Positions 1 through 6,129 of a stretch of DNA of 13,203 nucleotides are shown here, in pieces. Each line of letters begins with the position of its first letter. The stretch's first letter is position 1. Origin of the DNA: Ktedonobacter sp. 13_1_20CM_4_53_11 (GTDB lineage: Bacteria; Chloroflexota; Ktedonobacteria; Ktedonobacterales; Ktedonobacteraceae); contig MNIY01000165.1 of the NCBI GenBank assembly GCA_001919995.1, positions 1-13,203 on the forward strand, given 5' to 3'. Under the pieces are notes generated by a model. It was not told the DNA's origin, ran no database searches, and worked only from the letters and a program-made list of their open reading frames with translations. A program made the translations under genes and the position numbers.

Positions 1-721
1 CGGCCGTCCAATCTACTGCAATAATCGCTCTTATGTCCAGGCGATAGAACACGCTGGTGGTGTACCGATACTTATTCCTATGGTTAATGATGTTGGAACG
101 CTTCATCCTTTATTAGGGAGGCTGGATGGCATGTTGTTTTCTGGCGGTGCCGATATCCAACCTGTACTTTATAGTGAAGATCCACATCCAATGCTAGGTA
201 AAATAGACCAAAAACTTGATGAGTTGGAATTAACTATGGCGCGCTGGGCATTACAAGAAGATGTCCCAACGCTCGGCGTATGTCGCGGCATGCAGCTCGT
301 GAATGTCGCCCTTGGCGGTACACTCTATCAGGACGTGCAGACCCAGGTTGAAGGGAGTATACAACATTGTAAACGTGAATTACCTCGCCACACGCTTGTG
401 CACAGCATATACATCGAGGAGGGGAGCAGGGCAGAGGAGATCTTTGGGACGCGGGAGCTCCAGGTCAATAGTCTTCATCATCAGGCAGTGAAAGAGCTTG
501 GTAGGGACGTGTATATCAGCGGACGCGCTGAAGATGGCATCGCGGAGCTACTCGAAGTTCCCGAGAAACATTTTGTTGTCGCGGCTCAGGGACATCCAGA
601 AGAGATCTATATGCGTGAACCGGTCTGGGCCAATCTCTTTACTGCTTTTGTCGATGCCTGTATTACGCGCAATAGTTCGATTTTTATCATGGGTAGTATG
701 CAGATGGCTAAGGGCGCTTAG
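1..721 (+). CDS. Glutamine amidotransferase-like hydrolase (peptidase C26, PuuD type), 5' partial
   Basis: The reading frame is open from base 2 to the TAG at 719-721 (239 residues seen), so the gene begins outside the window. The first ATG in frame (base 80) is internal, because the upstream frame encodes family-like sequence (YVQAIEHAGGVPILIP). The class-I glutamine amidotransferase fold is shown by the nucleophile elbow GVCRGMQ, the upstream LFSGGADIQP stretch and a QGHPEE segment carrying the usual His-Glu pair (most relatives have QFHPE). Members of this family hydrolyse gamma-glutamyl amides such as gamma-glutamyl-GABA in putrescine breakdown and act in the cytoplasm. Family length is about 240-255, so only a short N-terminus is missing. 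No putrescine genes are visible beside it, so the substrate is not settled. Confidence 0.88.
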   Translation, partial: GRPIYCNNRSYVQAIEHAGGVPILIPMVNDVGTLHPLLGRLDGMLFSGGADIQPVLYSEDPHPMLGKIDQKLDELELTMARWALQEDVPTLGVCRGMQLVNVALGGTLYQDVQTQVEGSIQHCKRELPRHTLVHSIYIEEGSRAEEIFGTRELQVNSLHHQAVKELGRDVYISGRAEDGIAELLEVPEKHFVVAAQGHPEEIYMREPVWANLFTAFVDACITRNSSIFIMGSMQMAKGA

Positions 722-730
722 GCAACAAGT

Positions 731-770
731 TACATGAGGTGAGAGGAAGAAAATCCATTCTCCTCATGTA
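731..770 (+). terminator. Possible terminator hairpin after the C26 hydrolase gene
   Basis: A 9-bp perfect stem (TACATGAGG at 731-739 with CCTCATGTA at 762-770) closes a 22-base loop, 10 bases after the stop codon. There is no T run after it, so it may act as an mRNA 3' end or a weak terminator rather than a canonical intrinsic one. Confidence 0.3.
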
Positions 771-1702
771 GAGGGCTGAACCAGGAAGGTACTATTGTAC
801 TAATAAAGGTCATTGAGGTGGAGCAGGCTTATTGCTGCTTTGATAGGACCTTCTCTTTCTCGAGTCTGATGTAGTGTGATATATGCAGTCAGCTTGAGCG
901 AGCGCGGAGAGAAGTTCTATTAATGCGTTCAGTGTAGGGTTGATGTTATCTGACGCGGGCGAGATACTGCCTCCAATTCGCTGTATTGCAATATCGCAGC
1001 TTGTATGATATGCTCCTGAAACAACAAAAATTACAACCCGTTGAGTTTATAAGAGTCAAAGATCATTGAAGTTAAAGACTTTTTCATTTCTATTGGGTAA
1101 TGGAGCTACTCGAAACTTACCATCGCAGCGGGAAATAGATCTATTAAAGAAAGAGATTATATTAACTAGCGGACTATTATTAACTCATGGGGTGTCCAGC
1201 TAATATACGAATACCTCAGGACTGAGGCGCCTATATGGTTATGTTGATAAGATTGATGAATAAGGTGATTGCTAAAAGATGCGGATTATATCCCGGGCAC
1301 CATCGAGACCACGGAGCTTGCTTGACATCGGGTCGAGTAGAGCGCCTGGGCGGCTAAATCAAGACGACATTAACGAAGCTGGCTATACTAGCGGCTCTGA
1401 GACTGTACAAGGTCGTCGTGGCCTTATTGCTCACGAAGGCATATTTACTAGAGATATCCCTGGATCATGTTATTGCCGCCATCCACACGCTTCTTTTTCC
1501 ATTTCCTTCTTCCTACCATGTACTAACTCTCCTCCTTGATCGGGGAGGACCGTAGATCGATCTGGTCTACAACGACGATTGGGTAATAAAACTCAACCGT
1601 CCAAAGTCACTATCTAACTTCTTGAATTTGGTTCATAGCCTGTCTAATTCAAAGTGAAACCAACCTGGAGAGTTCAAGAATTTTCCTGTAAGGAGTAAAA
1701 TT
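771..1702. other. Long intergenic stretch without a convincing gene
   Basis: I see no recognisable protein or RNA here. Several short open frames exist: 86 codons at 1279-1539 (+), about 45 codons ending near 1203 (+), and about 75 codons with no ATG on the minus strand at roughly 825-1040. None has a ribosome site plus a family-like sequence. Small hairpins are present: CCTCA/TGAGG at 1214-1227, and TAGC-GGAC (1167-1174) with GTCC-A-GCTA (1194-1202). A pyrimidine-rich tract covers about 1490-1535. The stretch could be decayed coding sequence or a long regulatory leader. Confidence 0.5.
1619..1684 (+). promoter_or_regulatory. Nested stem in the leader of the SbnB-like gene
   Basis: An outer stem TTCTTGAA (1619-1626) with TTCAAGAA (1673-1680) encloses an inner stem TTGGTT (1628-1633) with AACCAA (1658-1663). 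TTTT follows at 1681-1684, only a few bases before the ribosome site AAGGAG (1690-1695). The arrangement could be an attenuator or affect translation of the following gene. I do not recognise a known riboswitch or T-box in it. Confidence 0.3.
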
Positions 1703-2731
1703 ATGGAAACACCTGTATTGCAAACTCCGACGCTTCTATACCTGAGTAAATCCGATATCACCCGGTTAGGTGGCAATTCTTCCCAACTCTATTTGGACGC
1801 CGTATACCATGCTCTCACTCTTCATGCTCGCGGTGAGATTGTACAACCGCTTAAACCCTATTTACGCTGGGGTGGTGATGAGAGCCATATCGCTGATCGG
1901 ATCATTGCTATGCCGGCCTACCTGGGAGGAGCGGACACTGTAGCTGGTCTGAAGTGGGTCGGTAGCAGACACGACAATCCTTCACGCTATGGAATAGATC
2001 GGGCTAGCGCTCTCACCATACTGAATGACCCGGAGACTAATTACCCTGTCGCTATTCTCGAAGGGAGCTTGATCAGTGGCATGCGGACTGCAGCAGTTAC
2101 TGCCCTGGCGGCTAAATACCTGGCCCCGACAAATTTTCATCGTGTTACCTGTATAGGCTGTGGTCCCATTGCACGGATGCAGCTACTGACGCTGCTAGAA
2201 CAGTTTCCAACAATTGCTATTATTCATCTTTTTGACCTGAATCCTGCCGCGGCTCAGTGGTTGGTAACCGAACTACATCAAAGTTACCCACAGGTTGAGT
2301 ATCAAGTTGCAGAAACAGCAAAAGATGCTGTGCAAGCAGGGGAAGTAGTCATTACCTGTACGACTACTGATAAGCCCTATCTCCCTTTCGATTGGCTCCG
2401 TAAAGGCACTTTTATTAGCAATATCTCCATTATGGATGTGCATAAGGATGTCTTCCTTAAAGCTGACAAGGTTGTGGTTGACGATTGGGATCAGTGCAAC
2501 AGGGAAAAGAAAGTGCTTAATCAATTGGTACAGGAGGGACACTTTTCTCGTGAGCAACTTCATGCGGAACTAGGTCAGATTCTCATTGGTCAGCGGCCAG
2601 GGCGAGAGTCGAATGAAGAGATAATTCTTCTCAACCCAATTGGAATAGCAATCGAGGATGTGGCTTGTGCCCATGCTATTTATCAGAAAGCTCTTTCAGC
2701 GCAAGTTGGCATTCAATTAAACCTCTACTAA
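1703..2731 (+). CDS. SbnB-like ornithine cyclodeaminase-family dehydrogenase
   Basis: 342 residues, the usual length of the ornithine cyclodeaminase/mu-crystallin family. The start ATG follows AAGGAG by seven bases. Visible features are the substrate-site lysine in GLKWVG (about residue 84), the segment ASALTILNDPETNYPVAILE, the conserved arginine in SGMRTAA (128) and the NAD-binding loop IGCGPIAR (151-158). The LNDPET/LEGSLIS signature resembles SbnB, which oxidatively cleaves an amino-acid/glutamate adduct to release 2,3-diaminopropionate in siderophore pathways. Its partner SbnA is absent from the window, so that reaction cannot be assumed. Other relatives are alanine dehydrogenases and ketimine reductases. 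It lies 72-81 bases upstream of comA in the same direction and may share its transcript. Family assignment is firm; substrate is unknown. Confidence 0.88.
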   Translation: METPVLQTPTLLYLSKSDITRLGGNSSQLYLDAVYHALTLHARGEIVQPLKPYLRWGGDESHIADRIIAMPAYLGGADTVAGLKWVGSRHDNPSRYGIDRASALTILNDPETNYPVAILEGSLISGMRTAAVTALAAKYLAPTNFHRVTCIGCGPIARMQLLTLLEQFPTIAIIHLFDLNPAAAQWLVTELHQSYPQVEYQVAETAKDAVQAGEVVITCTTTDKPYLPFDWLRKGTFISNISIMDVHKDVFLKADKVVVDDWDQCNREKKVLNQLVQEGHFSREQLHAELGQILIGQRPGRESNEEIILLNPIGIAIEDVACAHAIYQKALSAQVGIQLNLY

Positions 2732-2768
2732 AAGTGGCTGGGATGGGCATTCTATTTTACTTTCAACA

Positions 2769-2813
2769 ATGAGTGATAATACACTACACAAAATGCCTCA
2801 ATTGTGGCGATAA
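2769..2813 (+). CDS. Possible 14-residue leader peptide before comA
   Basis: A tiny frame begins ATG AGT GAT and reads MSDNTLHKMPQLWR. Its TAA stop (2811-2813) overlaps the ATG at 2813 that is in frame with comA (TAATG). There is no clear ribosome site before it. It could allow coupled translation of comA, which itself has no visible ribosome site, or it could be chance. Confidence 0.2.
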   Translation: MSDNTLHKMPQLWR

Positions 2814-3634
2814 TGAGAGACGTAGGCAAACGGTACAGTACTCAGGAGTATCTACATTTGATCGGTGTTCCGGATCTTCCGCCGTTGACGAGTCCATTTG
2901 ATCCCGGTTATGATCCGGTCACGCTTGAGAGCCATCTCGACCAGAGCTGGCATCTTATGGATTCCTTGAAGATCTCGATGGCATGTTGGATGATTGCCAA
3001 TGAAGCTATGACGCGGCGGAAGATCGCAGCAGCTCAATCCCACAACGTGCCGACAGTTACCGGTGGAGGGCCTTTCGAGGTGGCTGTGGCCCAGGGACAG
3101 CTCGGTGCATATCTCGATCTGTGCTCAGATGTTGGAGTCGAATGGATCGAATGTGGAGAAGGCTTCACTTCTCTGTCAATCGCGCCACAAACGGCTGTGA
3201 ATATGGCGCATGAGCGAGGGCTCAAAGTCCAGTACGAGATGGGTAAGAAGCACGAAGGTACCTTTACTTCGACTTCACTTGATGAGGTGGTGGCGCGAGG
3301 ACAAGCCTGGCTCGATGCTGGAGCTGAGCAGCTTGTCGTCGAGGCCCGTGAGAGCGCACGCGGAGTGGGAATGTTTGAAAACGATGGATCGTTCAATCCA
3401 GCCTTTGCGGATCGATTCGCCGGGGAATTCGGGCTTGACATCGTGATGTTCGAAGCTCCAAACAAGCCGAGTCAGTTCGCTCTTCTCAAGCATTTTGGGC
3501 AGAGAGTCCGCCTTTGCAACGTGCGCCTGGAAGAGCTATTGCGTGTCGAGATCTACCGGCGTGGCCTCCATTCAGATGCGTTCGCCATACCCAACCTGCG
3601 GCCTACTCTCCCTGGCCGCGAGACGTTTAGATAG
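2804..3634 (+). CDS. comA: ComA-type phosphosulfolactate synthase
   Basis: 276 residues from a GTG start; an ATG three codons later (2813) is an equally good choice, and neither has a clear ribosome site. ComA adds sulfite to phosphoenolpyruvate to give (R)-2-phospho-3-sulfolactate, the first step of the sulfolactate branch known from coenzyme M biosynthesis in methanogens. Family motifs in order are TGGGPFE (86-92), EMGKK (145-149), EARESARGVGMF (180-191), FEAPNK (216-221) and the C-terminal block LCNVRLEELLRVEIYRRGLH (237-256). They sit at the expected spacing for this TIM-barrel family. The next gene encodes the phosphatase for the product, and its ribosome site overlaps the comA stop codon. 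Bacterial homologues also occur in spore-formers that accumulate sulfolactate. GC is higher than in the upstream dehydrogenase gene. Confidence 0.9.
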   Translation: MAIMRDVGKRYSTQEYLHLIGVPDLPPLTSPFDPGYDPVTLESHLDQSWHLMDSLKISMACWMIANEAMTRRKIAAAQSHNVPTVTGGGPFEVAVAQGQLGAYLDLCSDVGVEWIECGEGFTSLSIAPQTAVNMAHERGLKVQYEMGKKHEGTFTSTSLDEVVARGQAWLDAGAEQLVVEARESARGVGMFENDGSFNPAFADRFAGEFGLDIVMFEAPNKPSQFALLKHFGQRVRLCNVRLEELLRVEIYRRGLHSDAFAIPNLRPTLPGRETFR

Positions 3635-3643
3635 GAGCTTGTC

Positions 3644-4408
3644 ATGCGGAAGACGGTAGTGATCGATTGCTTCCCTGAGAGTGTGAAGACCTATCGAAAC
3701 AGCCACGTGATTGTGGCGGTTGATGTCATCAGGGCAACGACGACTGTAGTGACTGGAGTCGCTCGCGGCCGAAGGTGCTTTCCGGTCCCGACGATTGAAG
3801 CGGCGGATTTACTTGCCGCGCAGCTGACCAATCCGCTCCTGGTTGGGGAGCTTGACGGGCTCAAGCCATCCCGCTTCGAGATGAACAACAGCCCAGCAGA
3901 ACTGGAATCCCGGACCGACGTCCATCGCCCGATGATTCTCCTCTCCACCTCGGGTACGAGGCTTATTTGCGGGGCCCAGGAAGCGCAGGCAATGTATGTT
4001 GCGTGCCTGCGGAACTATAGCTCGCAGGCTGCCCATTTGGTGGCTCACTACTCGACAGTTGCTCTGATTGGTGCTGGAACCAAAGGTGAATTTCGCGAAG
4101 AGGATCAGCTATGCTGTGCATGGATTGCGGAACGCCTCCTTAGGGCGGGCTTTGAGCCGCAAGACGCAAGAACGGCCGCAATAATCGAGCGATGGAGTGG
4201 TGTTCCCGCCGATGCGATCATCGACGGTGCAAGCGCCCAGTATCTCCGGCGAAGTGACCAGTGCAAGGATCTTGAGTTCATCCTGACCCACATCGACGAC
4301 CTCGACGAAGTTTATCGCTTCGAGGGGGATCAGGTGAGGAAGCACGTTGAGAAGCCAATGGACCAACATAGGAGACCATTCCAAAGCGAGGACAAACTGA
4401 CTGCTTGA
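3644..4408 (+). CDS. comB: ComB-type 2-phosphosulfolactate phosphatase
   Basis: 254 residues; ATG seven bases after AGGAG, which overlaps the comA stop, so the pair is clearly co-translated. ComB is a magnesium-dependent phosphatase that removes phosphate from phosphosulfolactate to yield 3-sulfolactate. Family signatures are VAVDVIRATTTV (24-35), GELDGLKP (68-75), NNSPAE (81-86), STSGT (101-105) and the acidic segment GTKGEFREEDQLCCAWIAE (145-163) with its ED pair. The last 25 or so residues are charged and look non-conserved. No sulfolactate dehydrogenase (ComC) or sulfopyruvate decarboxylase (ComDE) follows, so the visible pathway stops at sulfolactate. Family confidence is high; the in-cell role of the product is inference. 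Confidence 0.9.
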   Translation: MRKTVVIDCFPESVKTYRNSHVIVAVDVIRATTTVVTGVARGRRCFPVPTIEAADLLAAQLTNPLLVGELDGLKPSRFEMNNSPAELESRTDVHRPMILLSTSGTRLICGAQEAQAMYVACLRNYSSQAAHLVAHYSTVALIGAGTKGEFREEDQLCCAWIAERLLRAGFEPQDARTAAIIERWSGVPADAIIDGASAQYLRRSDQCKDLEFILTHIDDLDEVYRFEGDQVRKHVEKPMDQHRRPFQSEDKLTA

Positions 4409-4447
4409 TTTGGAAGTGGGATGATGTCACGCCTCAGAGACGAGCAT

Positions 4448-4492
4448 GCAGGTAGTGTACTATAGATGAAAACGTTAAAATGCGCTACCTGC
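4448..4492. repeat. Hairpin in the convergent comB/GNAT gap
   Basis: GCAGGTAG (4448-4455) pairs with CTACCTGC (4485-4492), and the stem can extend inward to 12 pairs with two wobbles, leaving a loop of about 21 bases. It lies 39 bases after the comB stop and has no T run after it. It may mark the 3' end of the comB transcript. The ATG of a small cysteine-rich frame lies in the loop. Confidence 0.4.
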
Positions 4493-4567
4493 GAAGGAAT
4501 GGCCTGTAAGTGCGATTTTGCCATGAGGCAATGCGCCGGCAAGAATGATTATCGCTCAACACATTGA
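4466..4567 (+). CDS. Possible 33-residue cysteine-rich miniprotein
   Basis: The frame starts MKTLKCATCEGMACKCDF and ends with TGA at 4565-4567, eight bases before the convergent acetyltransferase stop. Five of 33 residues are cysteine (C6, C9, C14, C16, C23), giving CxxC and CxC spacings typical of a metal-binding knuckle. There is no good ribosome site, and the start lies in the loop of a hairpin that may be the comB terminator. I do not recognise a family. Chance is a real possibility at this length. Confidence 0.22.
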   Translation: MKTLKCATCEGMACKCDFAMRQCAGKNDYRSTH

Positions 4568-4574
4568 GCCACAC

Positions 4575-5150
4575 TCATTTATCAATATGGGTGTTCTGCA
4601 AATATTCGCTTCTCAGCAGGCTGGAGACGCGTACGTCATTATATTTGCCGAAGCGCTGGACGGCCTCGCGCAGCGTTCCTTCGTACTTGAAACCCGCTTT
4701 CTCATCGGCGCGCCAACCGCCAACATTATCTTCCATAGCATGGGACTGAATGCGATTAAGGTTCAATTCCATAAAACCATAGCGTAACATCAATTTCGTG
4801 GCTTCGGTTCCATAGCCTTTGCCCCAGGCAGAACGATCGCCGATAATGATATAAAATTCCGCGCTTTGGTTGATGTAATTGATATCATTGAGCCCGACCA
4901 GGCCGATCAGGCGATTGTTCTCGTTGAGAGCGACACCAAAAATAATGTGTTTCCCATCCTTGTAGAGGAGTTCCAGGCGTTCTTTACCGCGCGTATCGCT
5001 GGTAGGGTAAATAGAAAAATAACGGCGGATCTCTTCGTCATTCATCCATGTTGAGTACAGGTGATTATCCTGCGCAGGTTCTAATGGCCGCAGGTAGATA
5101 CGCTCCCCCACGATGAATGGATTCTGCATATGTGAGGTATCTTGTGCCAT
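4575..5150 (-). CDS. GNAT-family N-acetyltransferase (RimJ/RimL-like)
   Basis: 191 residues from the ATG at 5150 (MAQDTSHMQN), which follows AAGGGAG on the minus strand. An upstream ATG at 5192 is rejected because it lies inside the predicted promoter. GNAT enzymes move an acetyl group from acetyl-CoA to an amine; the RimJ/RimL-like subgroup includes protein N-terminal and small-molecule acetyltransferases. The N-terminus has the subgroup opening GERIYLRPLEP (15-25). Acetyl-CoA-binding motif A is at about 104-116 (GDRSAWGKGYGTE, containing the G-x-G-x-G/A pattern), followed by LNLNRIQSHAMEDN and KAGFKYEGTLRE (151-162). In the usual N-x-x-S-I-R segment this protein has NVGGWRADEKAGF. The substrate cannot be told from sequence. 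It is convergent with comB and divergent from yedK. Confidence 0.9.
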   Translation of the reverse strand: MAQDTSHMQNPFIVGERIYLRPLEPAQDNHLYSTWMNDEEIRRYFSIYPTSDTRGKERLELLYKDGKHIIFGVALNENNRLIGLVGLNDINYINQSAEFYIIIGDRSAWGKGYGTEATKLMLRYGFMELNLNRIQSHAMEDNVGGWRADEKAGFKYEGTLREAVQRFGKYNDVRVSSLLRSEYLQNTHIDK

Positions 5151-5182
5151 AAAAAAAGCTCCCTTCTCGCTCTTCGGGGCCA

Positions 5183-5211
5183 AGTATAGCATAGCGGAAG
5201 AAGGGGGGCAA
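5183..5211 (-). promoter_or_regulatory. SigA-type promoter of the GNAT gene
   Basis: Read on the minus strand: -35 TTGCCC (5211-5206), 17-base spacer, -10 TATACT (5188-5183). Transcription would begin near 5176, about 25 bases before the ATG at 5150, leaving room for the AAGGGAG ribosome site. This fixes the start choice of the gene. Confidence 0.65.
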
Positions 5212-5243
5212 TAGGGCTAGCCCACATAGAAGGCGGAAAAGCA

Positions 5244-5258
5244 TGGAAATTTGTTCCA
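5244..5258. promoter_or_regulatory. Inverted repeat TGGAA-N5-TTCCA between GNAT and yedK
   Basis: A 15-base dyad with 5-bp half sites lies in the divergent promoter region, upstream of both genes. It has operator-like geometry, but it does not match the Gram-positive LexA box (CGAAC-N4-GTTCG) well enough to call it one. No single convincing promoter for yedK stands out nearby. Confidence 0.25.
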
Positions 5259-5408
5259 ATCTATGGTATATATATGTTTGCTCTGTTACATCCTCTCTTC
5301 TCGTTTGCGCGTAGTCGTTATTTCCTATTCGAAGGTGTTATAAAAGAATAGTATAGAGAGATAGAGAAATAAGGTTGGAATACCTTGTTCTGAGGAGAAG
5401 AATTAATT

Positions 5409-6062
5409 ATGTGTGGACGTTTTACGCTTTCTACCGATATCAAGAGTGTTGCGGCGAAGTTTGGTGTGCCACCCACTTTGCAGGCGTCACCGCGTTATAA
5501 TGTTGCTCCAACACAGGAAGTTGTGAGCATTCTGAGCAATGGGTCAGCTCATATGGAATGGCTGCAGTGGGGGTTGATCCCTTCGTGGACCAAGGATGAG
5601 TCAATTGGTTCGAAGATGATTAATGCCAGGGCGGAAACACTGGCGGAGAAACCTAGCTTCAAAAGGTTGTTGCGTTCGCGACGTTGCCTCGTGGTTGCAG
5701 ATGGTTTCTATGAGTGGAAGAAGGAACAGGGCAGCAAGACTCCAATGTATATCACGCTGAAGGATGGCAGTCCTTTTGCTTTTGCCGGGTTGTGGGATCT
5801 CTGGCATAGTCCCGATGGCCGTGATATACGTACCTGTACCATTGTTACTACGCAGCCAAATGCGCTGGTTACATCCATTCATGACCGCATGCCCGTCATT
5901 CTTTCCTCCGACGGCTGCGATATGTGGCTCGACAGCGAGCTTCGTGATGAACAGGCTTTGCTGCCTCTACTCGCTCCCTACCCTGCTGAAGAAATGACAG
6001 CGAGGGCGGTTTCGCGGCTGGTCAACAACCCAAAAAGTGAAGGGGCAGAGTTGATAGCCTGA
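5409..6062 (+). CDS. yedK: SOS response-associated protein YedK/HMCES (abasic-site crosslinker)
   Basis: 217 residues; ATG preceded by GAGGAG. This family forms a covalent thiazolidine link with abasic sites in single-stranded DNA, shielding them during replication. The start MCGRFTL places the reactive cysteine at position 2 after removal of Met1. The other active-site residues are present: Asn72 in INARAET, Glu102 in GFYEWKK and His158 in SIHDRMPVIL. Length matches the family (about 220). The signature WGLIPSW (54-60) is also present. The C-terminus carries VNNPKSEG. It stands alone, with a shared terminator separating it from the convergent DUF512 gene. No LexA box is evident upstream, so SOS control here is unproven. 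Confidence 0.95.
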   Translation: MCGRFTLSTDIKSVAAKFGVPPTLQASPRYNVAPTQEVVSILSNGSAHMEWLQWGLIPSWTKDESIGSKMINARAETLAEKPSFKRLLRSRRCLVVADGFYEWKKEQGSKTPMYITLKDGSPFAFAGLWDLWHSPDGRDIRTCTIVTTQPNALVTSIHDRMPVILSSDGCDMWLDSELRDEQALLPLLAPYPAEEMTARAVSRLVNNPKSEGAELIA

Positions 6063-6064
6063 GA

Positions 6065-6100
6065 AAGGAAAAGAGGTGCTCTTGCGCACCTCTTTTCCTT
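6065..6100. terminator. Strong terminator hairpin between yedK and DUF512 gene
   Basis: A perfect 15-bp stem (AAGGAAAAGAGGTGC at 6065-6079 and its complement at 6086-6100) with a 6-base loop TCTTGC. The A-rich left arm and T-rich right arm give pyrimidine-rich 3' ends on both strands. It lies 2 bases after the yedK stop and 29 bases from the stop of the convergent gene, so it probably serves both. Confidence 0.8.
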
Positions 6101-6129
6101 CTTGATCAGATAAGATATTGCCTTAAAGT

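Noticed and set aside
1279..1539. 86-codon plus-strand frame
   Set aside because: No ribosome site, no recognisable domain, and a low-complexity Ser/Phe/Pro-rich end over a pyrimidine-rich tract.
1619..1702. T-box or SAM riboswitch before the SbnB-like gene
   Set aside because: None of the conserved cores of these classes is present; only simple nested stems are seen.
3034..3465. 143-codon minus-strand frame inside comA
   Set aside because: Antisense shadow of a strongly conserved gene; Ser/Pro/Thr-rich composition is an artefact of reading the opposite strand.
4575..5192. Longer acetyltransferase starting at ATG 5192
   Set aside because: That ATG lies between the predicted -35 and -10 boxes, and the downstream ATG at 5150 has a proper ribosome site.
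5590..5620. tRNA-like GGTTCGA string
   Set aside because: It is coding sequence within yedK, and no cloverleaf can be formed around it.
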